Shown here in pieces: positions 28,112 through 38,414 of a stretch of DNA of 64,000 nucleotides (positions within the stretch are counted from its first letter, which is position 1; the number at the start of each line of letters is the position of its first letter). The stretch lies in NCBI GenBank assembly GCA_048296855.1, contig CP182631.1. One strand, 5' to 3'. Source of the stretch: Pseudocolwellia sp048296855. GTDB taxonomy: Bacteria; Pseudomonadota; Gammaproteobacteria; Enterobacterales; Alteromonadaceae. The position numbers and the translations under genes are program-made. A model generated the notes under the pieces. It was not told the origin of the DNA and did no database searches. It saw nothing but the letters and a program-made list of their open reading frames with translations.

Positions 28112-29608
28112 CTACTCCCCAAAAAACTGTTTTAATTCAGGATCTTTAGTTTCAATCATTTTACTAAAAATAATATCGTCAAATTGATTAATAATCTGCT
28201 GTAATTCAGGTTTATTGGTAGCAATTAAATTATGGTTTTCATTCGGATCATTTTCTAAATCATAAAACTCGTCGTAACCTCGATTGATAAAGTCTTTTAC
28301 TAATTTGTAGCGACCATTACTGTACATGCGCTTTGCTGACACTGACTGATGTAACGTTGAATAGGCTCCATAGTAATCTTCTGAGATCAGGCTTTTTTCA
28401 CCTAATAATACAGGTAAATAATTATTTCCTCTGATCAAAGTACTGTCATCTTTTTTTGCCTCGCCAATGGCTAATAATGTAGGAAACCAGTCTAAATTTG
28501 ACAGGGTTGAATAACTTATCGAGTTAGCTTTAATCTTATTTGGCCAACGCACAATGGCGGGCACTTTAATGCTATTATCGTACATATTTGGACGCTGATT
28601 TGATGGAATATTCGTTGTTGCTTTTGTTGGGGTATTTAACAACCAATGACCATTACCTTTATGCCAAATGCCGTTATGCCCCATGTTATAGCCATGATCT
28701 GAGGTAAAAATAACAACGGTATTTTCAGATAAATTTAAACGCTCCACTTCAGCCATCAATAAACCCAAATTTCGATCAATGCTACGAATACTAGATAAAT
28801 AGTCACGCATCATTTGTTTGGTTTTTTTAGTATCTAAATCTGGAAAGTCAGGATTAGGTATTTTCATGTCCATATTTTTATACGGAGCAGCATCTGCTTC
28901 AGCTACAGGTAACCAATTGGTATGTGGTGCGCGATAATGCAGTGATAATGCGAATTTTTTATCGTGGTGATTGTTTAAGAAACTTATCGCTTCAGTGGTT
29001 AATACATCTGCAGTTAACCCTTTATATTGTTTTTCTACGCCCTGCTTTTCTAATTTAGGATTTGCAGTTGAAGTACCGCCTTCTCTAAAACCAGTAAACT
29101 CATTATAACCTTGCTTAGTGGGATGAAATTTATCAAGTGTTCCCAAATGCCATTTACCAATTAATCCCGTGTAATATCCTGCTGTTTGCAGTAATTCAGG
29201 CCATGTAACTAAATCAGGGGTTAACCCTAAATCGGGTTCCATACGAGTTAATGACTTATAAATGGTGTTAATCCAATCATCAATTCCTACTTCATAGCCA
29301 TAACGTGATGTTAATAAACCTGCACGAGAAGGACTACATACAGGAGTTGTAGTATAAGCGTTAGGAAAATGCATGCCTTGTTCAGCAAGTTTATCTAAAT
29401 TAGGGGTAATAGCTTGTTCATTACCCGAAAACCCCACACCCCATGGTGCTTGGTCATCTGTATATATAAACAAAATATTAGGTGTATTATTCTGATTTAC
29501 AGCGTCTTTTTCTTTTGAGTTGTTACTTGAAAGAGATGTGGGCGAACAACTGGTTATTGAATATAAACTGAGTAAAATTAATATTCTCTTTATATTAGAA
29601 ACATCCAT
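28112..29608 (-). CDS. S1 formylglycine sulfatase, lipoprotein
   Basis: 498 residues with lipobox YSITSC21. NILFIYTDDQAPWGVGFSG gives the metal aspartates and C91-S-P-S-R is the formylglycine motif. IGKWHLGTL and VVIFTSDHGYNMGHNGIWHKGNGHW complete the active site. The ending YDEFYDLENDPNENHNLIA is the usual C-terminal mark. The stop at 28112 lies 4 bases before the start of the (now broken) glycosidase, so the two formed an operon and probably acted one after the other on one oligosaccharide. The upstream spacer of 630 bases is AT-rich and holds the second MITE. Confidence 0.92.
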   Translation of the reverse strand: MDVSNIKRILILLSLYSITSCSPTSLSSNNSKEKDAVNQNNTPNILFIYTDDQAPWGVGFSGNEQAITPNLDKLAEQGMHFPNAYTTTPVCSPSRAGLLTSRYGYEVGIDDWINTIYKSLTRMEPDLGLTPDLVTWPELLQTAGYYTGLIGKWHLGTLDKFHPTKQGYNEFTGFREGGTSTANPKLEKQGVEKQYKGLTADVLTTEAISFLNNHHDKKFALSLHYRAPHTNWLPVAEADAAPYKNMDMKIPNPDFPDLDTKKTKQMMRDYLSSIRSIDRNLGLLMAEVERLNLSENTVVIFTSDHGYNMGHNGIWHKGNGHWLLNTPTKATTNIPSNQRPNMYDNSIKVPAIVRWPNKIKANSISYSTLSNLDWFPTLLAIGEAKKDDSTLIRGNNYLPVLLGEKSLISEDYYGAYSTLHQSVSAKRMYSNGRYKLVKDFINRGYDEFYDLENDPNENHNLIATNKPELQQIINQFDDIIFSKMIETKDPELKQFFGE

Positions 29609-29935
29609 AGTATTTTTAGTTCATTATTTAAATCAAAGTTTGATTATGCACAAAAAACCTAAAAAATAAAAACGCTACTTTATATTTAAATAACAAACAA
29701 ACAAAAACAATTTATTCAATCAACACAAAACTTATTGAAATTATAACCACAACAAATACAACAACCAAAAATGAGTTATATTTAAATTGATTAAATTACA
29801 TGTAAATACTATCATTTGTAAAATAAAACAATAATAAACGTTGAGACATTTTTAAGTTAAAAGTTTTATACTTAACTCTGTATAGGCACGGTGCATAATT
29901 ATTCGTAATAAGTTATTGTTATGCCCATTAAATAC
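29609..29935. other. AT-rich intergenic spacer between divergent sulfatase genes
   Basis: No gene is seen. Very AT-rich DNA with runs such as AAAAACCTAAAAAATAAAAA presumably holds the promoter of the leftward sulfatase. The MITE begins at its right end. Confidence 0.5.
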
Positions 29936-29937
29936 TA

Positions 29938-30204
29938 GGGTCTGTTGACCTTTCGAGTATGGTTTTTGTTCAATTTAAAAGCGCTTTAGTCACAGGTTTT
30001 ACGTTCCAAACAAAACCTAAGTACCTACATCCATGTAGGTAACGAAGAATAAATCGCTTTTAAATGAACCCTTGGGCAGCGCCTGTTTGATATTTCTACA
30101 TCGTTATAGTGATTTTATGTGGAACGACCACACATCAATCACTATACCTTGTATAAAAATAAAACAGACTGCTGCAAAAACATACCTAAAAGGTCAATAG
30201 ACCC
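29938..30204. mobile_element. MITE (267 bp), terminal repeats GGGTCTRTTGACCTTT, TA flanks
   Basis: The left end GGGTCTGTTGACCTTT and the right end (read inward) GGGTCTATTGACCTTT differ at one base. TA lies on both sides (29936-29937 and 30205-30206), consistent with a TA target site as used by IS630/Tc1-mariner elements. Inside are the paired arms TTTAAAAGCG / CGCTTTTAAA, a hairpin ACCTACATCCATGTAGGT and the ACGTTCCAAAC-loop hairpin. There is no transposase. The right end lies 38 bases before the start of the next sulfatase gene. Confidence 0.85.
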
Positions 30205-30241
30205 TAAAATAAAAACACTATGATTAGGAATATCAACAGCT

Positions 30242-31834
30242 ATGTTTGCCATAAAAAAATCAATCAAAAACATATTAACCCTTTCAATAACACTATCATT
30301 ATCAAGTGCTATTTTAACTGGTTGTAATAAAGCGCCAGAAACAGAAAGCGCAGTAAGTAAACCTACGGCTATTAAAGCCAACAACAAACCTAACATCGTT
30401 ATATTTTATGTTGATGATTTAGGCTACGGTGATGTTGGCTCTTACGGCGCAAAAGGTGTTGAAACGCCCAATGTTGATGAATTAGCTAAAAATGGTATTC
30501 GATTTACTGATGCACATAGCTCTGCTGCTACTTGTACTCCTTCACGTTATTCTTTATTAACAGGAGAATACGCATTTCGCCAACATGCTTCGGTACTAAA
30601 AGGCGATGCGGCATTAATTATTCCTACGGATAAACCCACTTTACCTAGTATGCTGAAAAAAGCTGGATACTCTACAGCAGTAGTTGGTAAATGGCATTTA
30701 GGTTTAGGTGACGGAAAAACCCCAGTAAACTGGAACGATAAAGTCTCGCCAGGGCCTTTAGAGATTGGTTTTGATTATAGCTTTTTAATGCCTGCAACGG
30801 GCGATAGGGTACCGAGTGTTTATTTAGAAAACCATCATGTATTAAACATAAGTCAAGATGATCCTATTGAAGTCAGTTACAAAAACAAAGTCGGGATACG
30901 ACCAACAGGTACTGAAAACCCTGAGTTATTACGCCAAGCGGCTGATCCACAACACAGCAATACGATTATTAATGGTGTTAGTCGCATAGGTTGGATGAAA
31001 GGTGGTGTAAGCGCAGAATGGAAAGACGAAGACTTTTATAAAATATTCACTAATATGGCCAACTTTTTTATTGAAGATAATAAAGAAAAACCGTTCTTTT
31101 TATTCTTCTCTTTTCACGATATTCATGTACCTAGATTACCCAATGATATGTTTAAAGGTAAAAGTACCATGGGTGTTCGAGGAGACGCTATTGCACAAAT
31201 GGATTGGATCACGGGCGAAGTAGTTAATAAACTAAAAGCTGAAGGTTTACTCGACAATACCTTAATTATTTTTACCAGCGACAACGGCCCTGTACTTACC
31301 GACGGTTATGACGATGAAGCGATAGAAAAATTAGGCGACCACAAACCTAGTGGCGACTTTAAAGGCGGTAAATACAGCGCTTATGAAGCTGGCACACGTG
31401 TACCAACAATTGTTCACTACCCTGCTAAAGTTAAAGCAGGTACCAGTAATACATTAATGAGCCAAGTAGATATTTATGCCTCTTTAGCTAAATTGGTTAA
31501 TGTAGATCTTAGTAAAGAAGAAGCTATTGATAGTAAAAACTACCTTAATGCTTGGTTAGATGCTTCTGTTGAAGGTAGAACAGAATTAATTGAAGAAGCT
31601 TATACACTGTCATTAAGAACAAAAGAATGGAAATATATATCACCAAGTAAACAGCCTAATGATTGGATAAAAGAGAATAAAAACATTGAATCGGGTTTAT
31701 CCCCTATTCCACAACTCTTTAATTTAGCAGAAGATAAATCTGAGCAAAATAATATCGCGCTACAGCACAAAGCCGATGTTGCAAAATACCAACAAAGAAT
31801 TGAAGCAATAAAAGCACAAACTCAGCGAGATTAG
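30242..31834 (+). CDS. S1 formylglycine sulfatase (arylsulfatase A-like), lipoprotein
   Basis: 530 residues with lipobox LTGC28. NIVIFYVDDLGYGDVGSYG gives the paired aspartates and C98-T-P-S-R is the formylglycine motif. VVGKWHLGLG, FSFHDIHVPR and LIIFTSDNGPVLTDGYDD complete the active site, and the order is that of arylsulfatase A/GALNS-like enzymes. The final LFNLAEDKSEQNNIA is the usual end. The MITE stops 38 bases before the start, so the native promoter may have been displaced or replaced. The cytochrome gene follows 121 bases later on the same strand. Confidence 0.92.
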   Translation: MFAIKKSIKNILTLSITLSLSSAILTGCNKAPETESAVSKPTAIKANNKPNIVIFYVDDLGYGDVGSYGAKGVETPNVDELAKNGIRFTDAHSSAATCTPSRYSLLTGEYAFRQHASVLKGDAALIIPTDKPTLPSMLKKAGYSTAVVGKWHLGLGDGKTPVNWNDKVSPGPLEIGFDYSFLMPATGDRVPSVYLENHHVLNISQDDPIEVSYKNKVGIRPTGTENPELLRQAADPQHSNTIINGVSRIGWMKGGVSAEWKDEDFYKIFTNMANFFIEDNKEKPFFLFFSFHDIHVPRLPNDMFKGKSTMGVRGDAIAQMDWITGEVVNKLKAEGLLDNTLIIFTSDNGPVLTDGYDDEAIEKLGDHKPSGDFKGGKYSAYEAGTRVPTIVHYPAKVKAGTSNTLMSQVDIYASLAKLVNVDLSKEEAIDSKNYLNAWLDASVEGRTELIEEAYTLSLRTKEWKYISPSKQPNDWIKENKNIESGLSPIPQLFNLAEDKSEQNNIALQHKADVAKYQQRIEAIKAQTQRD

Positions 31835-31955
31835 TTCTTTTATGTGAAATTTCATATAACGCATACTGCCCTAACTTATAACTCAGTGTTAAAGACGTTA
31901 AAAGTTAGGGTATACTCCCTCCCAATATTTTATTCTCATTAGCTTGGCAATTTAC

Positions 31956-34136
31956 ATGTTCAAATTTTTATTTACTCGCGTGTCTTATTTTTCGGTACTT
32001 GCTAGTTTTTTTTATTGTACAACCACACTAGCATTTATTAACAAAGATGCGGATCCACAAAATTGTACTTCTTGTCATCAAGCAGCTGTATCGTCGTGGT
32101 TGAAATCAGACCATGCAAAAGCGATGGATGTAGCAACAAAAAAAACAGTATTAGGTGACTTTAATAATACCAAAGCCACTCATTACACCCAGAAAGCACG
32201 TTTCTATACTGAGAAAAATAACTTTTTTATGGAAATGAACCATGAAAACAAAACCTCAGTTTATAAAATAAAATACACCTTTGGACATTATCCACTTCAA
32301 CAATACCTTATTGAAACTAAAGACGGTAAATACCAAGTATTACCTTTTTCATGGGACAGCCGAACAAAAGCCGAAGGCGGGCAACGTTGGTTTGTAATGT
32401 ATGAAGACGAAGACATAAAAGCAGAAGACAGATTACATTGGCAACAGCCACTACAAAGCTGGAACGGTATGTGCGCTGACTGCCATTCTGACGGACTAAA
32501 ACGTAACTATGATAAAGATAAAGGAACGTTTGATACAACATTTGACAATATCAACGTAGGTTGTCAGTCGTGTCACGGTAAAATGAACAACCATACAAAA
32601 GATAAAGACACGATAGTTAAAAACTCACGAAACCAACCCCAAATAATTAATAACTGGTTACGTAAAGTTGGCGAACGAACAGCAAGCTGGCAAGGTGAAA
32701 AACGTGATAATTCATTTATGGATACGTGTTTTGCGTGTCATTCACTTCGCTCACCACTAACAGACGGTATAAAACCTGAACATGCATTTTTAGATCAGTT
32801 TTCACCAAGCTTTATAATTCCTCCGTTATACCATGCAGACGGACAAATAAAAGAAGAAGTCTACGTTTATGGCTCTTTCTTGCAAAGTAAAATGTATAAA
32901 GCTGGCGTTAACTGTATTGATTGTCATGATCAACACACCATGAAAATTAAAGTGCCAGACAACGGATTATGTTTGCAGTGTCATAGTGCGGAGGTGTTTA
33001 ACCAGCCGACTCACTTTAACCATGAAGAAGGTTCTGAAGGCAGTAAATGTGTAAATTGTCATATGCCAAATAACCGTTACATGGGGGTTGATGACAGACG
33101 AGATCATAGCTTTAAAATACCTCGCCCTCACCTTTCTACAGCTAACGACACACCTAATGCCTGTACAAGTTGTCATGAAGATAAAGACAACAACTGGGCA
33201 GCAGCTAAACTTGAACAATGGCACGGTAAACCTAAAGCCTTATCAAAAACCTATACTGACTTTTTAAGTTTACAAAGTGGTAAACGCCTTCAATTACCAC
33301 AGCACTTAGCTATTGTTAATGACAAAAACCTTAATGATATTATTAGAGCAACAGCATTAACCGGTTTGGTTAATACCACTGGACAATTATCAAACGACAT
33401 AATTAAGCCTTGGATAACTTCTGACAAACCTTTAATAAGATTAGCTTTAGCACAAACAGGTCAACTTGTTCCACCAAACGAGCGACACCTTGCATTTGCC
33501 ACCTTATTATCAGACAAATACAAATCGGTAAGAGTTGCAGCGGCTAATCAATTAATAGGTAATACACAAGTTAATGCTGATGTAATGAAAAAAGCATTTG
33601 ATGAGCTTATGCTATCAAACGATATTAATACGTGGCGTGGTGAAGGTAACTTAAACGAAAGTATGATCCATTACGGTTCAGGAAATAGAGACAAAGCGAT
33701 TGCTGCTTTAAAAAATGCCATTAAGGTTGACCCATACTTTAGCGCACCTTATTTAAACTTAGCTGATATCTATAAAACCATGGGCGATTCAGTCAACGAA
33801 GCAAAAATATATCAACAAGCTTTGAAAACATCACCATTAGACGGCATGGTTCATTACAGTTACGGTTTATACTTAATTCGTAATAAAGATACCGCAAACG
33901 CTATTAATGCTTTTAAACAAGCCATTAAATTAGAGCCAACTAATTCTCAATATATATATTTATATGCGTTAGCTCAAGACAGCGTGGGAAAAACCAAGCA
34001 AGCGTTAATGCAATTAAGAATGATGATCGCTAAAACTGATAACCCACAGCAGCTCGCTCAATTAGGACTAAGCTTTTCTCAAAAATTAAGAGATCAAAAA
34101 AGCTATCAATTTTTTGGCCGATTCATGCAACAATAA
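31956..34136 (+). CDS. Octahaem cytochrome c with C-terminal TPR domain
   Basis: 726 residues from the ATG at 31956, which opens a signal peptide (FKFLFTRVSYFSVLASFFYC...LAF); the upstream TTG has no such support. There are eight CxxCH haem motifs: CTSCH, CADCH, CQSCH, CFACH, CIDCH, CLQCH, CVNCH and CTSCH, all within the first ~410 residues. Residues ~450-550 look HEAT-like and ~555-720 hold TPRs (YFSAPYLNLADIYKTMGD, then DGMVHYSYGLYLIRNK). Proteins with this layout occur beside sulfatase and polysaccharide genes in marine bacteria and planctomycetes, but the redox partner is unknown. It is periplasmic. A terminator follows. Confidence 0.85.
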   Translation: MFKFLFTRVSYFSVLASFFYCTTTLAFINKDADPQNCTSCHQAAVSSWLKSDHAKAMDVATKKTVLGDFNNTKATHYTQKARFYTEKNNFFMEMNHENKTSVYKIKYTFGHYPLQQYLIETKDGKYQVLPFSWDSRTKAEGGQRWFVMYEDEDIKAEDRLHWQQPLQSWNGMCADCHSDGLKRNYDKDKGTFDTTFDNINVGCQSCHGKMNNHTKDKDTIVKNSRNQPQIINNWLRKVGERTASWQGEKRDNSFMDTCFACHSLRSPLTDGIKPEHAFLDQFSPSFIIPPLYHADGQIKEEVYVYGSFLQSKMYKAGVNCIDCHDQHTMKIKVPDNGLCLQCHSAEVFNQPTHFNHEEGSEGSKCVNCHMPNNRYMGVDDRRDHSFKIPRPHLSTANDTPNACTSCHEDKDNNWAAAKLEQWHGKPKALSKTYTDFLSLQSGKRLQLPQHLAIVNDKNLNDIIRATALTGLVNTTGQLSNDIIKPWITSDKPLIRLALAQTGQLVPPNERHLAFATLLSDKYKSVRVAAANQLIGNTQVNADVMKKAFDELMLSNDINTWRGEGNLNESMIHYGSGNRDKAIAALKNAIKVDPYFSAPYLNLADIYKTMGDSVNEAKIYQQALKTSPLDGMVHYSYGLYLIRNKDTANAINAFKQAIKLEPTNSQYIYLYALAQDSVGKTKQALMQLRMMIAKTDNPQQLAQLGLSFSQKLRDQKSYQFFGRFMQQ

Positions 34137-34186
34137 TCTAAGTTCTGTTTAACTTGTACTTTATATTTATGTAGAGTCGGGACTAA

Positions 34187-34218
34187 AAAAGGGAGCAATT
34201 ATTCATTGCTCCCTTTTT
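34187..34218. terminator. Terminator after the cytochrome gene
   Basis: Stem AAAAGGGAGCAAT / ATTGCTCCCTTTT with A and T runs on the two sides. It closes the sulfatase-cytochrome unit. Confidence 0.85.
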
Positions 34219-34725
34219 AATTTTACCCATAATGTATTTCAAATTCATACGAACCGTAATTAAGCTACCACTCTTGATCATACATTAACTTTTGCCTCCT
34301 ATTCTTTCATCCTATAATTCATTTTAAATTTTAAATTTTAAAATAAATATAATAAAACAAAAAACAACAATCAAATCCAATTAACTAAAATTATACTTAA
34401 AAAATAAAACACTAATCATTAACTGAAATTAGAAAAGGCAAACGTTATACAAAAAGCCATAGCAAATCAATAATTTTACATGCCCCTCTACCTGAAATTA
34501 ATACACCTAATAAACAATAACTAAAGAACATTGAAAACGTATTTATGAATATTTTGATATTAACATCAGAATATATATAACCAAATATTCCTAATAATAA
34601 TCAGCTAAGCTTGTTTTTTATAAATAAAACGTATAGTTTATATGTAACAATTTATTTATATAATTGTTGTTATAAAAATAATATAAAAAATAAAATTCTT
34701 ACAATACATTTTTTGGGGATAAATA
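34219..34725. other. Long AT-rich leader of the TonB-dependent receptor gene
   Basis: No gene is seen. An inverted repeat AACAATT (34646-34652) / AATTGTT (34662-34668) lies ~60-80 bases before the receptor start and could be an operator. GGGGA precedes the ATG. Confidence 0.4.
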
Positions 34726-37700
34726 ATGTCAAATAAATATAACTTACATCCACTATCAATAGCTGTAGCACTATCGATTGCTAGTACTCCTATGTCGTAT
34801 GCCTTTGCAGAAGAAGCTAAAACAAAAGCAGATGAAGCAAAAGAAATCGAAGTTATTGAAGTCACTGGTTTTAAAGGAAGTTTATTACGCTCTTTAAATA
34901 ACAAACGTTTAACTGATTCTATTAGTGATTCAATATTTTCAGAAGATATTGGTAAATCAGCTGACCAAGATATTGGTGAGGCACTTCAGCGTGTAACAGG
35001 TGTTTCTATTCAACGCGGTGAAGGCGCTGGTGGATCAGAAGGTACAACAGTAACCGTGCGTGGTGCTGGCCCTAATTTAAATAACATTATGTTAAACGGC
35101 GTTGCACTTACCAGTAGTACAGAAAGTCAAGCTGTTGATTTAAGTGCTTTTTCTTCAGATATTTTAAACTCAATCGAAGTTATGAAAACATCAGCTGCGG
35201 ATCAAGAAGAAGGTAGCTTAGGTGCAAACATAGAGTTAAAAACATTTAGACCATTAGATTCAAATAAAAATAAACGTGTTCTAGAAGTTCAGGGACGTTA
35301 TGATGATTATATTGAAAAAAATGACTTCAAAATATCGGGCTCGTTCTCAGAAAAATTCTTAGACGATACGTTAGGTTTTTATATAACGGGTTTTAAAGAA
35401 ACTCAACAAACTCGTCGAGATATGTTTTTTACCAATGAGCTTGTGAACTATACAATACCCGATGCTATTAATTCAAAAACAGGCGAAAGAATGGGTGAAC
35501 CTGTTACCGGTCTAATGAACTCTCAAAATGGCTTTACTATGTTTACTAATAGCATGGAAAGAACAGGTTTTACCACCTCATTACAATGGTTAATCAGTGA
35601 TCGAACGGAATTAAATCTAAACGCGACCTACTCGGATCAATATAGAGAGCAAGATGACGATAGTATTGTTTCTATTGGCGATCAAAACCCATACATTGAA
35701 GCCGATATTCCAAGAATTTATGATGCTGAAAACCCTTGGGTTGTTTATGATCCTGACAGCCAAATGTTTATCAAGAAAGTTGACCGTATGGCTCGAGGGC
35801 GTACAACCAGTACAGAGTCAGGAGTTACCACTAAAAATACCGTACTTAACCTTGACCTTAATCATCACTTTACTGACGACTTTAGCATGAACCTTCGAGT
35901 GGGTTATTCAAAAACCACCGCTAATGATGAGTATTTCACCAATTTTAATTCAAATAACTATAATAATATTCCTGATGAAGTATTACTTGCTCTACCTTCA
36001 GAGCAAGTTCAACCATCAGGTTATGATTGTACCAGCGGTGTTTGTTATTCAATCACAGGTACAAGTCTAGTAGATTTTGGACCAGCAATTGATGCAGATG
36101 GAAACCCTGATCCAAGTGGAACTCCTCAAACGGGTGCTCCTGGTGAACCAAACGCAGATAACTTTTCTACAACGGCATATAACCCAGATGATTTAAATGC
36201 AATTCATTTACAACAAGCCAATACCCGTGATAGAGAAATGAATGATAACCAAAAATCAATTTATCTTGATTTTGATTGGGCAGTAGAACTAGGACCTATT
36301 ACCTCTTTTGAATTTGGTCTTAAGTATCAAAAACGAAATAAAGACGTATTTAATCAAGGTTATTTTTGGCAAGGCGCTCCAACACCTGTTGATGTAGAGC
36401 CTACAGGTGTAGATATTGCTGATGTTCGCTTAATTGATGTTAATGGCGGCGAAACAGGGTATGGCGATAGCTTCTTAAAAGATTTAGGTTACGAACGTAC
36501 AAATACTACTGATGGCTGGTATACAATTGACGCTCGCAAGGCTCTAGATGCAGTTTTCGCAACAGATAATGTTGTTGGTGTACCTGATTTATCAAACGAC
36601 AGAGAAATAAATTTAGAAAATAAAGCGTTATACTTTAAAACAAATTTCTCACTTTTCGATGATAGATTAACAGGTAATGTTGGTGTTCGTTATGTAGAAT
36701 CAGGCGTAGAGTCGGTGGGTTATTCATCGGTTAACTTCCAAAATCTGAACTTGGTATCTTATGATCTACTAAAAATAGCAACAGATAGCTCTCTAGCGCC
36801 TTGTACACTTGAACAATTATGGAAAAATGGTACTCCAGGTGGCGGCATTGGTAATGTTAATTTTGCTGGTGAACCTAGTGCTGATGGTAAAAGCGTTGTA
36901 CCTATTGCTTCGCAAAGTTGTTATGACGAAAACTTTAATGCTGGCGGGTTAAACCGACATCGTTATCTTGATAATACAACACCTACTGACCCAGACCAAT
37001 TTCGTTCTACCGCAGAAAATACTGAAAAAAATTGGTTACCTAGCTTAACGTTAAATTATAAACTTAATGAAGATACCGTTATACGTTTTGCAGCATCTAA
37101 GACAATGGCAAGACCACAAATAGACTCATTAAAACCTAGCTTTAAGTTTAATGAGGCAGTATTTGGTACAGGTAATTCAAATGGTACGATTTTCAATCCA
37201 TTCTTAAAACCACTTGAATCTAAAAATTTAGATTTATCTTATGAATGGTACTTTAACGAAGGTGGTGCTTTAACGGTTGCTTTATTCAATAAAGATATGA
37301 GTAACTTTGAAGAGCGTGCTTCTGTTGGTGCTCATTGGACCGATTTACGTGGCTTAGATTCTGATGCATTATCTCAGTTAGACCCTTTCACAGACATATT
37401 AATTACCAAACCCGCTGGTGATACAATTAAGTACGATGCTTCTGTTGCTGATGGCACTAACTGTTTGATCAATCGAAGACACAGATTCCAAACAAACGCA
37501 TTGGATACACAAGGCGATTGTGATGTTATGAATGTAACTGTAATTAGAAACGGTGCTGGTGGAACCAATAGAGGATTAGAAATAGGTTACAACCAAAACT
37601 ATGACTTTTTACCGGGTATTTTTGGTGGGTTAGGTGCAGCAATTAACTATACCTATTCAGATTCTACAACAGACGCAGAAATTGGACCATTAGGGCTTAA

Positions 37701-38088
37701 ACTAGCAGCAATGCCTATGGCAAACATATCTAAACATGTTTACAATATTTCAACGTTTTGGGAACAAGATGGTAATTTACTTCGTTTAGCTTATAACTAT
37801 CGTACAGATTCTTTAGCCAATCGCGGCTTTAAAGATGGCGCATTATGGAATGAAGGCGGTGGCCAATTAGATCTATCAGCTACCTATAAATATAACGATT
37901 CAGTTACCGTTACTTTTAATGCTGTAAACCTGACTAACAAGGAAAATCGCCAGTATTATACCAACTTACATGACGAAGACTTTGTAATTGAAGGAAATGC
38001 ATTAGAAGATGATGTGAATAAATCAAGAACTATACGTGCATGGACTACAGGTACTATATATCGCCTAGGTGTTAGAGCTACGTTCTAA
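34726..38088 (+). CDS. TonB-dependent outer-membrane receptor for oligosaccharides
   Basis: 1120 residues. A signal peptide (to about YAFA28) is followed by a TonB-box-like IEVIEVTGFKGS near residue 42. The plug domain has QDIGEALQRVTGVSIQRGEG, TVTVRGAGPNLNNIMLNGV and VMKTSAADQEEGSLGANIEL. The large 22-strand barrel ends in an aromatic-final strand (YRLGVRATF). Long TonB receptors of this type import oligosaccharides in alteromonads, where SusD partners are absent, and none is seen here. It is the only glycan importer in the galactan region, so it is the likely uptake route for oligosaccharides made by GH16/GH50 and trimmed by the sulfatases. A strong terminator follows. Confidence 0.92.
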   Translation: MSNKYNLHPLSIAVALSIASTPMSYAFAEEAKTKADEAKEIEVIEVTGFKGSLLRSLNNKRLTDSISDSIFSEDIGKSADQDIGEALQRVTGVSIQRGEGAGGSEGTTVTVRGAGPNLNNIMLNGVALTSSTESQAVDLSAFSSDILNSIEVMKTSAADQEEGSLGANIELKTFRPLDSNKNKRVLEVQGRYDDYIEKNDFKISGSFSEKFLDDTLGFYITGFKETQQTRRDMFFTNELVNYTIPDAINSKTGERMGEPVTGLMNSQNGFTMFTNSMERTGFTTSLQWLISDRTELNLNATYSDQYREQDDDSIVSIGDQNPYIEADIPRIYDAENPWVVYDPDSQMFIKKVDRMARGRTTSTESGVTTKNTVLNLDLNHHFTDDFSMNLRVGYSKTTANDEYFTNFNSNNYNNIPDEVLLALPSEQVQPSGYDCTSGVCYSITGTSLVDFGPAIDADGNPDPSGTPQTGAPGEPNADNFSTTAYNPDDLNAIHLQQANTRDREMNDNQKSIYLDFDWAVELGPITSFEFGLKYQKRNKDVFNQGYFWQGAPTPVDVEPTGVDIADVRLIDVNGGETGYGDSFLKDLGYERTNTTDGWYTIDARKALDAVFATDNVVGVPDLSNDREINLENKALYFKTNFSLFDDRLTGNVGVRYVESGVESVGYSSVNFQNLNLVSYDLLKIATDSSLAPCTLEQLWKNGTPGGGIGNVNFAGEPSADGKSVVPIASQSCYDENFNAGGLNRHRYLDNTTPTDPDQFRSTAENTEKNWLPSLTLNYKLNEDTVIRFAASKTMARPQIDSLKPSFKFNEAVFGTGNSNGTIFNPFLKPLESKNLDLSYEWYFNEGGALTVALFNKDMSNFEERASVGAHWTDLRGLDSDALSQLDPFTDILITKPAGDTIKYDASVADGTNCLINRRHRFQTNALDTQGDCDVMNVTVIRNGAGGTNRGLEIGYNQNYDFLPGIFGGLGAAINYTYSDSTTDAEIGPLGLKLAAMPMANISKHVYNISTFWEQDGNLLRLAYNYRTDSLANRGFKDGALWNEGGGQLDLSATYKYNDSVTVTFNAVNLTNKENRQYYTNLHDEDFVIEGNALEDDVNKSRTIRAWTTGTIYRLGVRATF

Positions 38089-38110
38089 TAGCAATTTTAT
38101 AACCTAAACA

Positions 38111-38140
38111 AAAAGCACTTACCAAGGTAAGTGCTTTTTT
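38111..38140 (+). terminator. Terminator of the TonB receptor gene
   Basis: A 13-bp stem AAAAGCACTTACC / GGTAAGTGCTTTT with a 2-base centre and a long T run. Confidence 0.9.
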
Positions 38141-38310
38141 TATGGTAACAATTAATTTAAAAATCAAACATTTACTCTTGCAACATAAACGTATGATATT
38201 CCAAATTTTCAAACTGGCAGTTCAGTTGAATTAATATTATCACGGTTTACCATTTCGATAATAAATAGCTTAACCGTACAAATACCAAATCCCGTTAATA
38301 AGCAAAGTTA

Positions 38311-38414
38311 CTCAACAAGCTATTTTTATGCCTAACTTCGTTGAATTTATGACTAATAGCCAGCTATTAGATAGAAAAATTCGCCTTGTTATACACAAAA
38401 ATATCAATGTTGAG
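38311..38414. repeat. Palindromic repeat element (~104 bp)
   Basis: Long imperfect inverted arms start CTCAACAAGCTATTTTTATG (38311) and, from the right end, CTCAACATTGATATTTTTGTG. At the centre is a perfect CTAATAGC-CA-GCTATTAG (38353-38370). It is non-coding and sits between the TonB receptor and the end of the urea locus. Confidence 0.6.

Noticed and set aside
30142..30396. Leftward 84-codon frame over the sulfatase start
   Set aside because: It overlaps the MITE and the lipoprotein signal of the sulfatase on the other strand; the hydrophobic look is the mirror of that signal sequence.
34646..34668. AATTGTT as a common operator of the galactan promoters (also near 15.18 and 21.28 kb)
   Set aside because: The match is short and the DNA very AT-rich, so chance occurrence is likely; only the palindrome at 34646 was kept as a weak note.
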